Positions 1 through 14,800 of a stretch of 64,000 nucleotides of DNA are shown here, in pieces; position 1 is the first letter of the stretch, and every line of letters begins with the position of its first letter. The notes beneath the pieces were generated by a model that saw only the letters and a list, made by a program, of their open reading frames with translations, had not been told where the DNA came from and did no database searches. The stretch is from Neodiprion pinetum. Lineage: Eukaryota > Arthropoda > Insecta > Hymenoptera > Diprionidae. The stretch is taken from NCBI RefSeq assembly GCF_021155775.2, contig NC_060234.1, forward strand, positions 33,229,026 through 33,293,025, read 5' to 3'. The translations under genes were made by a program, and so were the position numbers.

Positions 1-3000
1 AAATTCTGTAACAAACCAACGAAAAAGAACGAAATAGTTTTATATGTTCGGGCAATAGCAGCGTATCACTTGCGGTCGCCTTGTTTTATAGCTAAAAAAA
101 AGTCTTTCCATCGAGAATGATTATCGTCATACATTATCATTCCTCAATCGTCATACCCTGAAGTGAGGATCAGTAATGATCAGAAAACATTTGACGATCG
201 ACGGAATCCATGTTGAAAGCGGCTTAGAGATATCGACGGCGAGCGAGATTCGCGTGAAGTTCGTCGAAAATCCGCTCGAGGCTCTGCGGTAGGCGAGTGG
301 CCATCGCTGACGGCGCCTCAGTTCACAGACGGCCTCCGTTCTGTCCGATCTAGCTAGCTAGGTTTGACGGTGGCAGTGAAATATATACGGTAGAAAGATT
401 CGCCGTTGTTAATTACCGTCGATTTTTCACCGTCGAACGTTGTCAGTAATACCGTGATAATGCGGCGTGTTATCGCGTGTGAGATCGGCTGACCTCAGGT
501 GAATAAAGTGCACAACGGGATTTACGGCCGAGATAATAAAACGGTAGGAAGATTTGAGGGACTACTCCTGGATTTCCGACTCGAAGTCAGGCATCGCGAG
601 GATTTGTCAATATTTCATGTTATAAAGTAAATTCGCACCTACCCAGCAAGACGCGGTCTTTCATTCTCGCTGTGTTTGATCCACCGTGTAATAAACAAAT
701 TTGCCTCGATTCCTTCGCCTCTAAGGGCACGCGTATTATCTCTGATTTCGAACATCATCGCTATATCTCCACAGAGGTTATAAATTATCGAGGAACACGA
801 AGGACTTTTACGTAAGTATCCATACATACATATGTAGCACAATGCGACGGTCCACCATCCGTCAAGGGACAGCTGTTCCTCCGCGTTGTTTTGATTAACA
901 GCGTGCAGTTCAATTTCATACGTAACGTGCAACACGCCATGTATAGATAACGCAGCGCGGCGGTAGGTTCTAATAGATCGTTTATTTGAATACAAAACCC
1001 CCGAGCTGCGCTCGCCAATGATAAGTATGTAACGGAATCGTCTGGAAATGCATCCATAATTCCTCTCCCTCTCTCTGCTTACTTAACTGTGCAATATCAT
1101 GAGGTCCTTGTTCCGCCAACATCATTTTCGCATCCCCGATACAGCCAATCATTGACGAGCGTTTATCTCCTCCGCGGCCGAACTCGTCCGTGAAATTGTA
1201 TAATTCTTATTTAAACGTTTTGTGCTTTCGTCGGCAGGCGATTTCCCGCTTCAACTTGCACGTTCTCTCATGTATCCAGTATTTCCGTGTTCCCCGCATC
1301 CCCAGCTGCACGATTTACATAACACGACAGCGTTTATTATTCGCCTGCACTGCACGCACTATCATTTTTCAGCCAGACTTTTTATCATCCCAGTTACGCG
1401 TTCTTATTTATTCGCGTAATAATACGTAAGTGTAATATCGCAAATTACGCGTACCTCGAATTAGCCCCGTATATGCACGAGATGCGACGACGGTGAAAAT
1501 TATGACGAGTACTTGCTGCTTTTGTCATGAAAACAAATCTTGTGTAGGTACATCTTCACGGTCAACTTACGATTCGTCGCATGGTCTTAAACTGATATGT
1601 GAGAAATAGAAGTTAAACAACCGACGATGAAAAATAGAAAACACGAAACATACTGCAGACCGAACGCGTTTATTCTAAATACATAGTTAGTCAATAATTC
1701 CTGACCTGATTTTTCTCCAAACTCCGGCGCAAACATTCCGAAACCTTACAAGTTACATCGGATAGATGTGTACACGATCTTTTCTTCGTCTTTTGATTTC
1801 ATTTGATGCGAAAGAGAGACGACCCATCCGTGTATATTTGTTTAATAATAACGGTAAATCATTTGCACCTCTCTGTGATCGAGAGTTGATTGTCAATCAT
1901 CTGGTAATGTGTTATGTATATATATATTGACCGGTGTAAAAATATCATCGTTCAGAAATTTTCAACGCTTTCTAGATTTCTTCTTTATTTCTTTTAAATT
2001 TGATTGATTGACAACGCGTTGAACTCTCATAAATACGAAACTTTTAATGCCGAAAGAGTATAACCGATGCAATTATTCAATCTTAATTTTTAACCGACGA
2101 CGATTCAAACGGGGATCACGGTGATGACACACTGCTTGATTTATAACAGATATCAATTATACTCTCCATGGTTTGTCCAATTCCTCGGGGTGAATTGTAT
2201 AGACATTGTTTACCTTTAACTTTTAGCAAATTCAGAGACGGACGTTCTTATCTTATCTGATTTACCGGCTTTGAAAAGTCTCAATACCAGATAATCAGAC
2301 GTTAAGCCGTCTGTCGGTTTTATTCTGTTATTAGACATGTGGATTCGTTCGTAGAAATCAAAGGTTAATTAAATGTTGCATTCTTTTTTTTTTGTCCTTT
2401 TTTGTTTGCAAGCACCAAGCCGAGCTCGCGATTGACGATTCGTCTATTATCGCGAATGTAAATTTAATAAATTTCCAGACTACCAAATCTTTATTCATCG
2501 TAACTACAAAATTAGTTGTTTTTTGGGAAAATATCGACCGAAGGCTCGAACGTCGAGGAGTTTCACAACATATATTTCACATCGTTACTACTTTCGAACG
2601 ATCACCTCACGGAATTTCTCAACCTAACAACACGTGTATTTTGGAGTAAAACTGCGGCAAAACATGTTGCGAAATAGTATTACGATACGGCAAAATGTTT
2701 AATGAATCGCCGTTTATGCCCACGATATTCACGTGCAATGTGTATGCTGCTACTTTCGTATGCGGTAGAAATTACTCTAATAATAATAATATTTCAGCAG
2801 TATAACAACAGTATAACCAGCTTTGCCGTATAGACACTCGCTAAATAGCCTCATCTGCTCAATCTTTATTTCCTCTCTAAATTCGTCGACACCAATTATG
2901 CCTCTCCAATTGACTGTAGGTATGTTATAATTATTTTCAAACTTTGTTGCCATTCCGTGTATAACTTTGTGTCACTTGGATATCAAAAGTAGACGGTTCG

Positions 3001-4429
3001 CTTTGCAAATTTTACTTCTGGCGGGTATAAACACTCGCACCTATTTTCATATTATCAGCTTTGCAATTCGCAACAAATTATCGTTACACGTATAGCATTG
3101 CGGCGGCGTCATCCTGGATGATGATAACTCTTGTGGTAATTATGCGTTATCAAATTAACGCATTAAGAAACGAAAAAATATTTGATACTACATTTCCTGT
3201 CCCTTATTATTACATTCTGCGTTAAATTTGAAATATAGAAGATCTTGGATACGGTTTAGGTTAGTTTTATTAACTTTGGGCCAGTAAATCAAACTAAAGT
3301 AAACTTGGAAATGGACTCTTTAGAAACGGTTTTGATTTCCTGCCGCGCATCTTCTTCAGAACTGTACGAGTCTATCAATTCGTGTTGTAACTCAGGTTTC
3401 GTTTGGAGACTTTTTCACATAATAGTGAAGTTGATATTGTTCTTCATTCGACCTCGGACTGAAAATGTGTAGTAAGCCTATACGATTGTGAGGAGAGACG
3501 AAGTGATACAGATTTAATTTTTACCACCATATTGCAGCAGCGCGCACTTTCAATAATTGAGTTATTACTTTTGCGTTTATTATTATTCTTCCACTTATAT
3601 GCTACTGTGGCAAGACTCGTGTGTCTTAAACGTTGAAAAATTGTTTTTCTTTTCCAGCGCTTGCAGCAAAACATGACGTTAAAGGAGTATACCAGACGAC
3701 CGTAGTCGAGGAGAAGAGTTGCTGCTACGAATCAAGAGTAGCTAGCCTCCTGGGTCTTATAAAAATCACGTTTCACCTTACGCAACTAATAAATGTTTCC
3801 GCGCTTGAATCTTGCGAACTATGTTTACCAAGAAATTGATACGAAGCGTAAACTGTAGGACCTGAGCCTGTGTTCGCGTAAAAATAAACTATTTTTGTTT
3901 TCCTAGACTCTCTTTTCAATTATAAACATTCAACATATCTAATCAATTGGGTGTTATTAATAATCAAAATATTTTATCATCGTGGAAATGAATCGCGAAT
4001 AGTATATATTGGTATTTATATACTTAAAGGAACGACAGCAACAATAACAACAATAATAATAATTATTATTGTTATGATAATAATATTCGGAGGATGTTCG
4101 ATGTTCGATCGATACGTGTAAACGAAACGATAACTATACATGTATATACACGTAGTTAGAAGCTGAAAATTGAAAATCCATAACTTGACAATAATAAATT
4201 TATCGTAAAACAGTTTATGTATGAAAATTTTTTGGAATCACTATTCATTAATCTACCGCGCGTAAACTATACGAGTATAAGTGAGCTTATCTTGAGGAAA
4301 AGAAAACGGTTAAGTTGAGTTGAGAGGAAGAAGTAGAAGTAGAAGAGAAAAAAGAAAAAAAAAAACATCTTGGAGAAATATCGTGCGCCGAGAAGTACCG
4401 TCAAAGTAAGGTGTCCAGTGAGGAGTGAC
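1..4429. other. Upstream region without a recognisable gene
   Basis: No conserved protein, RNA gene or long repeat is visible here. The stretch at about 230-620 is richer in GC and CpG than its surroundings and could hold a promoter or untranslated exon of the EEIG1 homologue that starts coding at 4430, but no splice signals or core promoter could be fixed. Short open frames here look like chance: none resembles a known family. The purine-rich stretch just before 4430 is probably 5' untranslated sequence. Confidence 0.5.
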
Positions 4430-7400
4430 ATGGCCTTCATGATGAAAAAGAAAAAGTATAAATTCTCCGTTGAAGTGGGCTTGGAAGAACTGACCGCAGT
4501 CCCCTTTGTCAGCGCGGTTCTTTTCGCAAAGCTACGTCTTCTCGACGGTGGTTCATTCGTCAATCATTCCACTAGGTAAGAAAATAATTTCCCTATATTA
4601 TACGTAATTTAATTTTAATGTACCACCTTGAAAATAATCCAGCTTCTCCCGCGACATGCGCTTCTGCATTCTCGATTGCATTATTATCGTTGCTGTTATT
4701 ATTGTTTTTATTATGCTTTCACATCAGGCAATGCTTCAGTTTTGGTGTCTTTTTTTTTCATACTTTCCTATTTCATTTCGAATGATTATTACCACGATCT
4801 GTATGAATAATTGTGTAATACATACAGAATTTACAACGTAACACTTGATATGAATTAGTTATTTCTCTGTATCGGCGCTCCATTTGACCGTATAACGTAA
4901 TAAGTATTTAACTACCGAATTATGCTGCGTACAAATTAGTGTTATTAGGTATGTGAAACAGTCGCGTTGACGTTTAATCGGTTTCATCGTATCTCACGAC
5001 ACAACGAAAGTATTTTTCGAAAGCTGTCGGGAGTTCGGAAATAAGTTATTTTTTGATGTAACAATATCGCGTTTTTATCGTCGGTTCATCGTAGAAAAAA
5101 ATATTACTCGTAGTCCTCCGGGGGAGCATAATCATTTAAAATTTAAGTACAGAGTGGCTTCCTTGTCGTTAACAGTTACGTATCTATAGATGCGATCGCA
5201 TTACCGCTTTATGAAAGCCTTTTTCGCGGTGTGGACGACGCTCGTACATCACAAGATCGAAGTTAGTAGGGTTAATGTACCAGAGCATCGAAAGAAAAAC
5301 CATTGATTTACAATTTTAAAACGATCTTAATGTCAAGAGTTTAGTCTCCGTAATATGAGTACGTTTCGCTCTAAGTGGGATTACTGAATTTCCGACAATC
5401 CTAAAGTTACGAGATAACGATTTTTTCTTGAAAATTTACCGTCGCATTAACGTTACGAACTTCAATCTTGTCATATATCGCTTATCAAACAAAAAAAAAA
5501 AGGTTCATTTCATTATTAGAGAATAGTTTTGCAAATGACGGTTATGCCAGTTCAAGGCGAACCAAATGTATGTATGATAACTGCCGTAGTTTATTTCTCA
5601 CGTACCATACACGAGGGTATCTCAAAGGAAAAAACAGCCAAGTATGCATGCGTTATAAGGTTTTTTATCGGTACTAGATGAATCATACCGGCGAACTGTT
5701 TCCGGTTGAAATTTAGCGCGAATTGCTAAGGACATTAAGCAAGAAACTCAAAAGTTCCTCGACTTCTTGCCGAGAGAGTTTGCATATAGTCGAGGAAATA
5801 AAGCACTAAAAACGGCCCAACTGTCGATTTTTTGAGCAGTAAGACGGATTTTAATGCGGTTTTTTGCATTCGATTCGTAAGAGCGCCTACAAACTTTGTG
5901 AACTAAATTGATTAATTAATTTTTTGAAAATGCATTATGGCATTAATAATATGCATTTTGCAAGTGCACTTCCAAGAGACACTAAATAAAAAATTTGCTA
6001 CTCGGGGGTTTTTGGGGTTGCTGAACACGAATATCGCCACGGCAACCGTCTCCGAGGTACCTGGTGCCCAGGGTGGACAGTATCAACGTCTTCTCCTAGA
6101 GTTTTGGCGAAAATTGTGATCGAATTTGTCGAAACTCGTTGCTTGGGGGTTTTTGGGGTCACTGAATACGAATATCGATACGGCAACCGTCTCCGAGGTA
6201 CGTGGTGCCCAGGGTGAACGTTTCAACGTCTTTTTCTGGAATTATCTTGAGTATTATCATTTTTACCTCAATTAAAGTATATTGTTCTTAATTCAATCAC
6301 AAATTCGATCACAATTTTCGCCAAAACTGTAGGAGAAGACGTTGATACTGTCCACCCTGGGCACCAGGTACCTCGGAGACGGTTGCCGTGGCGATATTCG
6401 TGTTCAGCGACCCCAAAAACCCCCGAGTAGCAAATTTTTTATTTAGTGTCTCTTGGAAGTGCACTTGCAAAATGCATATTATTAATGCCATAATGCATTT
6501 TCAAAAAATTAGTTAATCAATTTAGTTCACAAAGTTTGTAGGCGCTCTTACGAAGCGAATGCAAAAAACCGCATTAAAATCCGTCTTACTGCTCAAAAAA
6601 TCGACAGTCCATTGCTTTATTTCCTCGACTAATAATAGATCTACGATGAGTGAAAAATTTCGTCAGAGTTTGATGCGTATTTAAATACTGATATTTAGAT
6701 AAACCAGGAGAATTCGCAAAATCAAATTACACGGTGATAAATATTGATGGACAAAGATTTGTCATCGATAATAACGCAGCGCTAGAAGGAAAGAAAAGCT
6801 TAATTTACCCTCACCACCAGTTTACCACGGTTGACTTGGTCCTGAATAAACAGCGAGAGATGGGCGAAAATGAGTGTCGTTGTTTGTTGGTACAAGAAGC
6901 CTGTATCATAAGAGACGTCAATGATAAGTAAATAATATCTATCATGATATCGATCAACATGAATCATTTGATAATGATTCAGCACGGAGAGAGTCGATAT
7001 TCCTGAAGCAAGCTTTTGAATGAATATTACCTTCAACTGCCTTAGCTTTTGGTGTCACTCTTACCTGGAGTGACGTGGATCTCTGGCCTGAAGAACAATT
7101 GTATCGACGGGAATTGCTCACAACAAAGATTTAACAAAATTAATTAATCATAAACGAGCCTAATCGAATCTCTACCACTGTTGTAAACGGTGGAAAACGC
7201 GATCCACGTTTTTTTTTTTTTTTAGTAACCACAGACTGGATTATTATTCCTTACGAATTGTTATATCGATCAACGCCGATCAATTTTGAATGCGTTTCGT
7301 TGCGAGTGTAGAGAAGAGTTTTAATTCGACTGCGATAGTCTTTTTTAAATAATTGCCACATACTTTTCTTTGATAAATTTATGTCCCAATTTAAATGTTT

Positions 7401-8808
7401 ACTTATTAACGAAGGTGATTAATTGTAAGCCAGCAGTGATTATTTCGAATATACCCGTTTTAGGTTTGCGGTGTACAAATATGTGCGTTTTGAATGTATG
7501 CAAAGTTTAATATCCAGTATTCGTAAAACCACACTCTTCCTGCAAGTACACGTTTATTTCCTTGCCTACGACCGCGTCATACGAAGACCAGAGCTTATTG
7601 TGACGAAATCAATAATTGTACTCTGAACTTTCCGCGTGTGCGTAAATTTTTTGTCGTCATCATCTTTTCAGCAATGTCATAAATTTTCTGATCTATTTCT
7701 CAAATCGTCCCTAATCACCACGTATTTCTCCCTTCCCGAATCTGCGCGTTACAAATATTATTAATCTACGACGTGATGAATTTTCTAAATTTCGGCGAGA
7801 CGATGCGTTATATACTTTCTGTAAACGTTGCTTCCTGTAATGTATAGATTGTAAAAATGTTTGAAACATACACGCGATGTGTATATTTGTATGATGGTTG
7901 ATTGAATCAAATTACTCAACTTTATGATATCACAAAGTTATGAAACACGGGCATGAAGATTTCCGTGTATCATTGTATCGCATAAAATTCGCAATATTCT
8001 GTCAATTCTATTTTATTCGAAGAAATTTTTTCCTTCCTGCTTTTACTTCGGGTATACAACTGCCACATTTCCGTCCGCGTATGAATTTGCGCAAGTTATG
8101 CAATAATAATGTAAAATATAGGGTCCGTGTATTCATAACCCGTAATTTATAGCGTCGAAATTTCTCCGTCGTCATTAATACAAAGTACAGAATTTTTTTC
8201 ACGCGTATTATATAACGCGATTCGTTTATGCATGCGCCATTAAAATGTTGAACGTACTGGCTTCCTAACCAGAGCTTTCCGGACATATTTATACACGTAG
8301 CAATTGTTGAAACTGACCATAGCTGGTACCTCAAGTCATAACGCGACATATACCTGCACATATGCTGGATTCATAAATCTTCTGATGTACTTATTACGGT
8401 GATAGTTATAAATATTATTACGTATCTTGGTTGGTGCAAACCGGATTAAAGTCGTTATTTCAATAGTTGATGTATACAATGTACGTGCTAATATATATGC
8501 GGTGTCCGATTGTATCGGAAGTTAGCCCATTCTTGGATTTATTAAGTGTTTCCTCTTATTGGTTCGGAGTCATTTTTTTCGTACTAGATCCCATGATATA
8601 ATAATACGAAACATGAATTTGTCTCATACTCTTCGAAACCGACAATTGATTATTCATCATTAATTTAATTCAGATTTGTGTTTCGAAATCCCGAGTACCT
8701 GTTCACAGATCGTATGAGTAATTATTTAGTTCCAAATCATGCCGCAGGCGAATTACGCAGTCATTGATTTAGGATTTGACTGCGAGAGTGGGAGGAAGAG
8801 AGAGAAAA

Positions 8809-8863
<55 letters not shown>

Positions 8864-11800
8864 AGATGGAGGTGAGGGTGTACGTAGTAATTCGGCGCTG
8901 CTGATTGAGTTAATTACCATGTTTTTAATACAGCCAATCTATTTATCGATCAAGAGAACCTATACAGATTTTGCCATAATATGCTATCGATGCGTTATAG
9001 GTACAAAAAAAAAAAACCGATACTGCTGCTGAAATGCATGACGCGGCGGTAGAAATTTGATACGGCGTTTATTTTGTTTGCTAATCAGTCAACACGAAAG
9101 AGAGAGAGAGAGAGAAGGTTGGTAGAGCAGCGTTTGAATTCCGCTATCAACGACACGACAAACGAATTGGTAAACGAGGCGCGTGGCGACGCCGAGCCAA
9201 GTTTACGGGGTGAACTTCTTGCGTATTGCGGGTTCGGAAGTGTCGAGACCCGATTTTTTACTCATGCGATTTTTAGAGATAGAGGAAAACGGATACTAAA
9301 AAAAATTAAACATGCTGCAGTCGGATTTTAATATAGAAAACTCGGAAGCATTAACGCTTTTCCGTCTATTTTCCTTGCGTACTCTCTCGCCTTCGGGGAA
9401 ATATTGTCATAAGCCTTACCGAAGAAAAACCAGAACCAAAATAAAAAAAAAAAAAAAATGGCGACGAGAAGGAAAAAAGAAAGGTTTAAAGCCCGGCTGA
9501 TGACGTAGTCTCTTCGTTTATCGTTCGAGCTTGGCGTTGGGCCAAAAGGTTGTAGTAATACCGTGTGTTCATCGTTCAAAGACCACGTTGCTGCTGCTGC
9601 TGAGGTATCGGAATTCCACACGTTTAATAACTTGCGAATGCCTGTAGAGTATTACAACTCACTTCCGTTTACTAAATTTAAACCACTGTCCATAAAGTTG
9701 GTAAATCTTGTATCTACGTCGTATTCGTCGGCGTCAAACGAGACAGTCTGCTTGATACGAGGTACCGTATCTACTTGTACCTGAACCGATGTATAGTGTA
9801 ATGAGCAATTTATTGGCAGTCTGCACCGACCGATGCCCGACGCTTTGGGACAAACTTGGACGCTGAATGCAGCGGCGGTAGAAGTATTTTGGTTTCATAA
9901 TTTTTTTGCAACTCGATCCTATTAAAGCCAAGACTTGGCGCGTTTGCAATTGTCTTTAATATTGCAGAGGAGGTAGAGGAGGAGGCGGAAGAGGAGGAGG
10001 AGGAGGGCGGTGTGAAGTACATATATATGTACAATAATTCTCAACGCCCCGGGGGTGAAAGTCAAACCTATAATAAAAAGGACCGGTCGTTGTTATAAGA
10101 GAGCATTAAAAAACATTAAAAAGCATAGTTGTTGTACGAGTTGTAATGAACAATGTCCTGTCTGCGTTGTCCCTGCACGACGAAGCGATGCTGTCCGAAC
10201 GGAGGATCTGACACCACTTCACATATGATGAGGAAACGCCTGATTTGGCTTCATATTAGTTAGACTTGTCAGATGAGGGGTCCACTATATTCACATTACT
10301 GACGCTCCGCTGACAATGAGATGACGATCGTTATGCAACATGCGCTTATTATTGCATTAATATCCCTGTCGAAATGATTTTTTCCTCGAAATTTTTGTCC
10401 ATTTCTTTCAAACTCAATACTCTTTCACGCTCTAGCAGTGTTCGTTAATCGTTTCGTCTCTCTTGTCACTTGCGTCGCTAGTCATTGGGACATAAAATTT
10501 CATTTGGAAAAGAAAGTCGTTTCGTGTTTCGATTGAATAAAAAAAAACAAAAAAAAAACAACAAAGATGAAAACAGTAAGCCATTGGAGACCTATTAGTG
10601 AACATTACTGAAAGAAAAATCTATTTGCGAGCACATCGAAGTTCACACTCTACATGACCAACGCTTTACACACGCGTATACGACCTAGACGATGTCTAGA
10701 TATGTGAATAAAACGCTTGCGATGTAGAGCCGGTCAGCTGATTAGTGGTGAATGATTTTTATTTCTTGTTTTTTGTTTGTTTGTTTTTTTTTTTCTAATT
10801 GAACGGAATTGCATAGCGTGACGCACGGTACTATAATGTCGACGAGTTTTACCAGATGGCAGACTGTTGTCAATTTAGTCGCAGTACCAGACGACATATC
10901 GCGTAAATGATGCGCATCGTTTTGCCGTTTTCATTACGAGTTCGTTCAAGTTCCGACTGTTACCAAACGCGTCTTGCGCTCCAAATTACACGCATTTGCA
11001 AGAACAACAGCAGCAGCATGTAATGGATACACGTACTGCCACTGCGGGAGAATATCCCGCAGAGTCTCATTGCTTTTCAAGTAAATAGCTCATTGATCCC
11101 AAGGACGACCAGGTGGCAAGGTAAGGCTGTCATGCTCGGCCTCCATACCGGGCATTTCACCATAACTATTCAAAAACCACGCGATGCCGCGAGATTATTC
11201 GCATTATCGGTGTTCGAAGTCGGAGACGACATTATTTTTGTATTTTTTCAAATTTGTCTTTTTTTTTAACAACTAGGACAGTCAATTTTCGATTTAATTC
11301 GGAAGTGGTTGATAATGACGGTGTGGTAAAAAAAAAAGCAAGAAAGAAAGAAAAAATTATTTCTAGAAGTTGCGTTGAGTTGTATGAGGAGCTATTAAAA
11401 TTGTTAGAAAAAATTAAGTAGACTTTGACGACGCGATGCTCGAGAAAGAGATTAAAGATGATATCTCTAACATGTGTTGCCTTTAAAAGATACAAAATTG
11501 TATGTTTTGTTTGGTCTAATCATACGGACGTGTCAAAAATAAATAATAGCAAATGGATGTGCATGACTCATGTGTTGTTTATTGGTACAACGTGTCCAAT
11601 ATTGAAGATATCAGTGGTAAATATTTAACGTAGATTATGAGATCGATCAACATGAATTATTTGACGAATTAACACGGAGACGACCAGGTCTGCCGAACTC
11701 TGGAATCCCACCCACTACTGCTGGCTGATTTTTGATGTCAACCTTGCTTGGACGTGCGGAACAACCGTCTCGACCGGAACCAACGACTAGAGGAATTTAT

Positions 11801-14800
11801 TAAATGTGATGTAATTGTCGACCAGCTTAAGACACCGCTGTCGACGGTACAAAACGCCACTCGCGTCTTTTCAAGTAACCATGGACTGGATTGGACTTGC
11901 TCAACTACTCGAAGGAAGGGAAGTCCGTGCGGTTCACGGCCTGCGACGCTGCTGGAATCCTCGGACCTGTGTCAAGGTCCTCGTGTGCTCTTCCAGGATC
12001 ATCGAACCTCCGGCGACATCGAGATGCCTGATCAGGTCGGAGTCCTCGCAGCTCGATCATTCGGCGTAGAGAGGAATAAAACTATCGCAGACCCATGGTT
12101 ACTTGGAAAAACGTGAATCGTTTTTGTACCGGTTGTGGTATCATCGTGTTGCACGGTTGTCGATGTCGAGCTTCTCGTACCGATAACCAAATACTCTGCT
12201 ACCCGTGTTCTTGTTGTTGAGGAGGTTGATTCAACTGACTATGAGCAGATGACCGTTCTGATTTTTTTTTTTTTTTTTTGATTACCGTATTGAACAGTTA
12301 TCAGTATTTGATTTGTCGTATAGTATTATCGTTTGACTTTTTCTCGAGCATTTTATCCACCGTAATCTTTGACCACAAACCCCATCACTTCGGAAACTTC
12401 GAAGCTCTATGACTTTTGATAACGAGAAGCAGTAAGTGTGAAATACGATTTTCCGAATTGAGCCCCTCTGTGCAACAACTTAACTCGAGACAAGTTGTTG
12501 TTTCACACAGGGGGGCTCAATTTCACTGTGGAACTCTAAAGTCCGAAATCTCTCTTAACCGGCATTCAAGCTTGTCGAGAATTCGGCTGGAATGCCCTGT
12601 ACCTTAATTCGTCAAAATCCTTCATCACCCGGTATGCCTACAGTATAATCTCTCGCCTCTCTTGGCTGCTCGATGGAAGGTCATGCCGGGTATACATTGT
12701 GGGAAATTTGAATGAATATTCATGGCATTTCAGAAACATAGTGGAGACGACGACGGAGGAGGAAGACAAAGCTGATTATTCTCCATCTCGCGCGCAGGTT
12801 CAAATTCTGGGCCTTTCGTGGTCAGACTGCAAACGCGTGCCATGTACGGGGACAGTGGCAAAATTTAAACGAAGCGTGTTGCTACGGGAGCTGGTGGTTA
12901 AATAAACTGTAACTTCTAATCCTTGGAGGGGATGAAACGAACGGAGGGTGAAGAAATAGAGAACTCTGTTTACCTCTTTTACTTTACAGTGACACCTTGT
13001 CTGCTTTAACTGTCTGTCGGCAGACCTTTGAATCGGCATTCGGCAGCTGCATATAGTTGAAAACAATCGTGTACGTCTTACGATTAGCCCACGTGCAATT
13101 ACAAGCTGCGGACAATTCCACCCGCCAAGTTAAAACCGAATTTCAAACAGTTTATGGAACGATACTTTGTACCAATTTACCACAATTGACCACAATTATT
13201 TGCTTTCAATGTGTTTTTTGAAAGATCTTTAATTAGAGGAAAATACAGCACTGGCTCTTCACGAATGATACTCGCAAACTCGCCCCGAAAATTGAATATT
13301 AATTATCATCAGCATCCCCGTGCTGATGAAAAACGTACCGATACATAATCAAATAACATGTTCGTTGTGCATTCAGCCTAACTTATTCACTTTTCGTTTG
13401 CCTTTGGAGTACGAACCTGATTGTGAAATTCGTAAAGCAATTTTTCTTCTAAAAATTCACTTCCTCTGATAGAAAAAGTTGAAAGAGAGTTCTTTTCGTC
13501 TCCTTATACATTCAAGCGCTTCCGGGCTATTCGATTATCAACCCTTATACGGTGCAGTGAAACTTGTACAGGTATAAACGATGTATATGAATTGACAGAA
13601 AATCATCGTACGTATGTACTTGGAAGTTTTGTCTCGCACCACCTTAATTTTCGAACGCTACAGCCTCGTTGCAAGAGAGGGAAATGTGCGCCGTTACTCC
13701 TGGGTTGTTTTAAAACGGCACAGCGTGATAGGTATATGGGCACTTCCTGAATTATACAGTGCGTGCGCCGCCTTGTGCTTCCACACGTGTAGCAGCACCA
13801 ACAGCAACAGCACCGTACCGTATATTATTACACCGCTAACCGCAGACACGTGGTGGACTATGGACCACCACCACGTCGTTAATAGATTAACTGTACTTTT
13901 CGCACGTGTCATGGATACACTTTTTCGTTCACAAGAGTGAAAATTTGTCGGGAGGGACGCTGGGCGTAAACAGTCCATGTGCGGATAACGCCACAATTTC
14001 AAGCTTATTGTACGTTTGACGCGAGGTATCAACAGAGTTCATCCTGACGCAATCGTTCCAAGTTATCAGGGAAAATTACCCGGTATTTCATCATAGAAAT
14101 CTGGATTATTCAATTCTGTGGAATTTCGCAGCTTCCCACATTTAAAGCAAGCCTGCAGTAATGATGGAACAGATTCAACAGTCCGTAACTTTGCACAACT
14201 CGGTTTGAACTCTTTTAAAATCGAGTGATTCCCGAAGCTGGCGCATTACGCGGCAATGATGACGTAGTTTTATAACACACGGTATTGTTGCAAGCCTTCA
14301 CCTGGAGCGAAGTATATGAAAGGTTATCTGCAAAGTGGTTGATTGGGTATTGAAAAAGAACGAGTCTGTTGGGTGGTAATAGTTTGAAGAGATACTGTAA
14401 TACCTACGTATCGGAGAATCAATCGGGTGCAAACTTTAGTTACAAGACAAGGCGGTTAACCCCCGCATTCGATTGTAAGAGATTACATGTAATTATTGTT
14501 ATAGTCTGTCAAGACAACGATAATAATCGTAAATGTACTACAAAGGAAAGATAATACTTTTTACTTTGTGCCTCGAGTTTTTCCTTCTCTCTCTTCCTTA
14601 TCGCAACGAATTCATTATCGCTTCCGATGAAAAGCTTTACGATATCGCGATATGAATTATCGGACAGACAAGTTACTCGATACTTTTTTTTCTCCCCGTT
14701 CTCTCAATCTTCGCGATTTTGTCCGTGAGCGTGCCGATGACTTTCCGCGAGGCAGAAACTTCTCCATCAATCTTCTAAACGTTTCGTTGAGAATTGACCT

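Noticed and set aside
5937..6491. Two near-identical 60-codon frames in opposite directions
   Set aside because: They are mirror images created by the inverted arms of the foldback element, not genes.
11748..12116. 122-codon open frame in a GC-richer stretch
   Set aside because: Its start overlaps the dispersed repeat and no family is recognisable; noted only as a possible transposon remnant.
12795..12815. GGTTCAAATTC, another tRNA B-box-like match
   Set aside because: No acceptor or D arm at the required distance.
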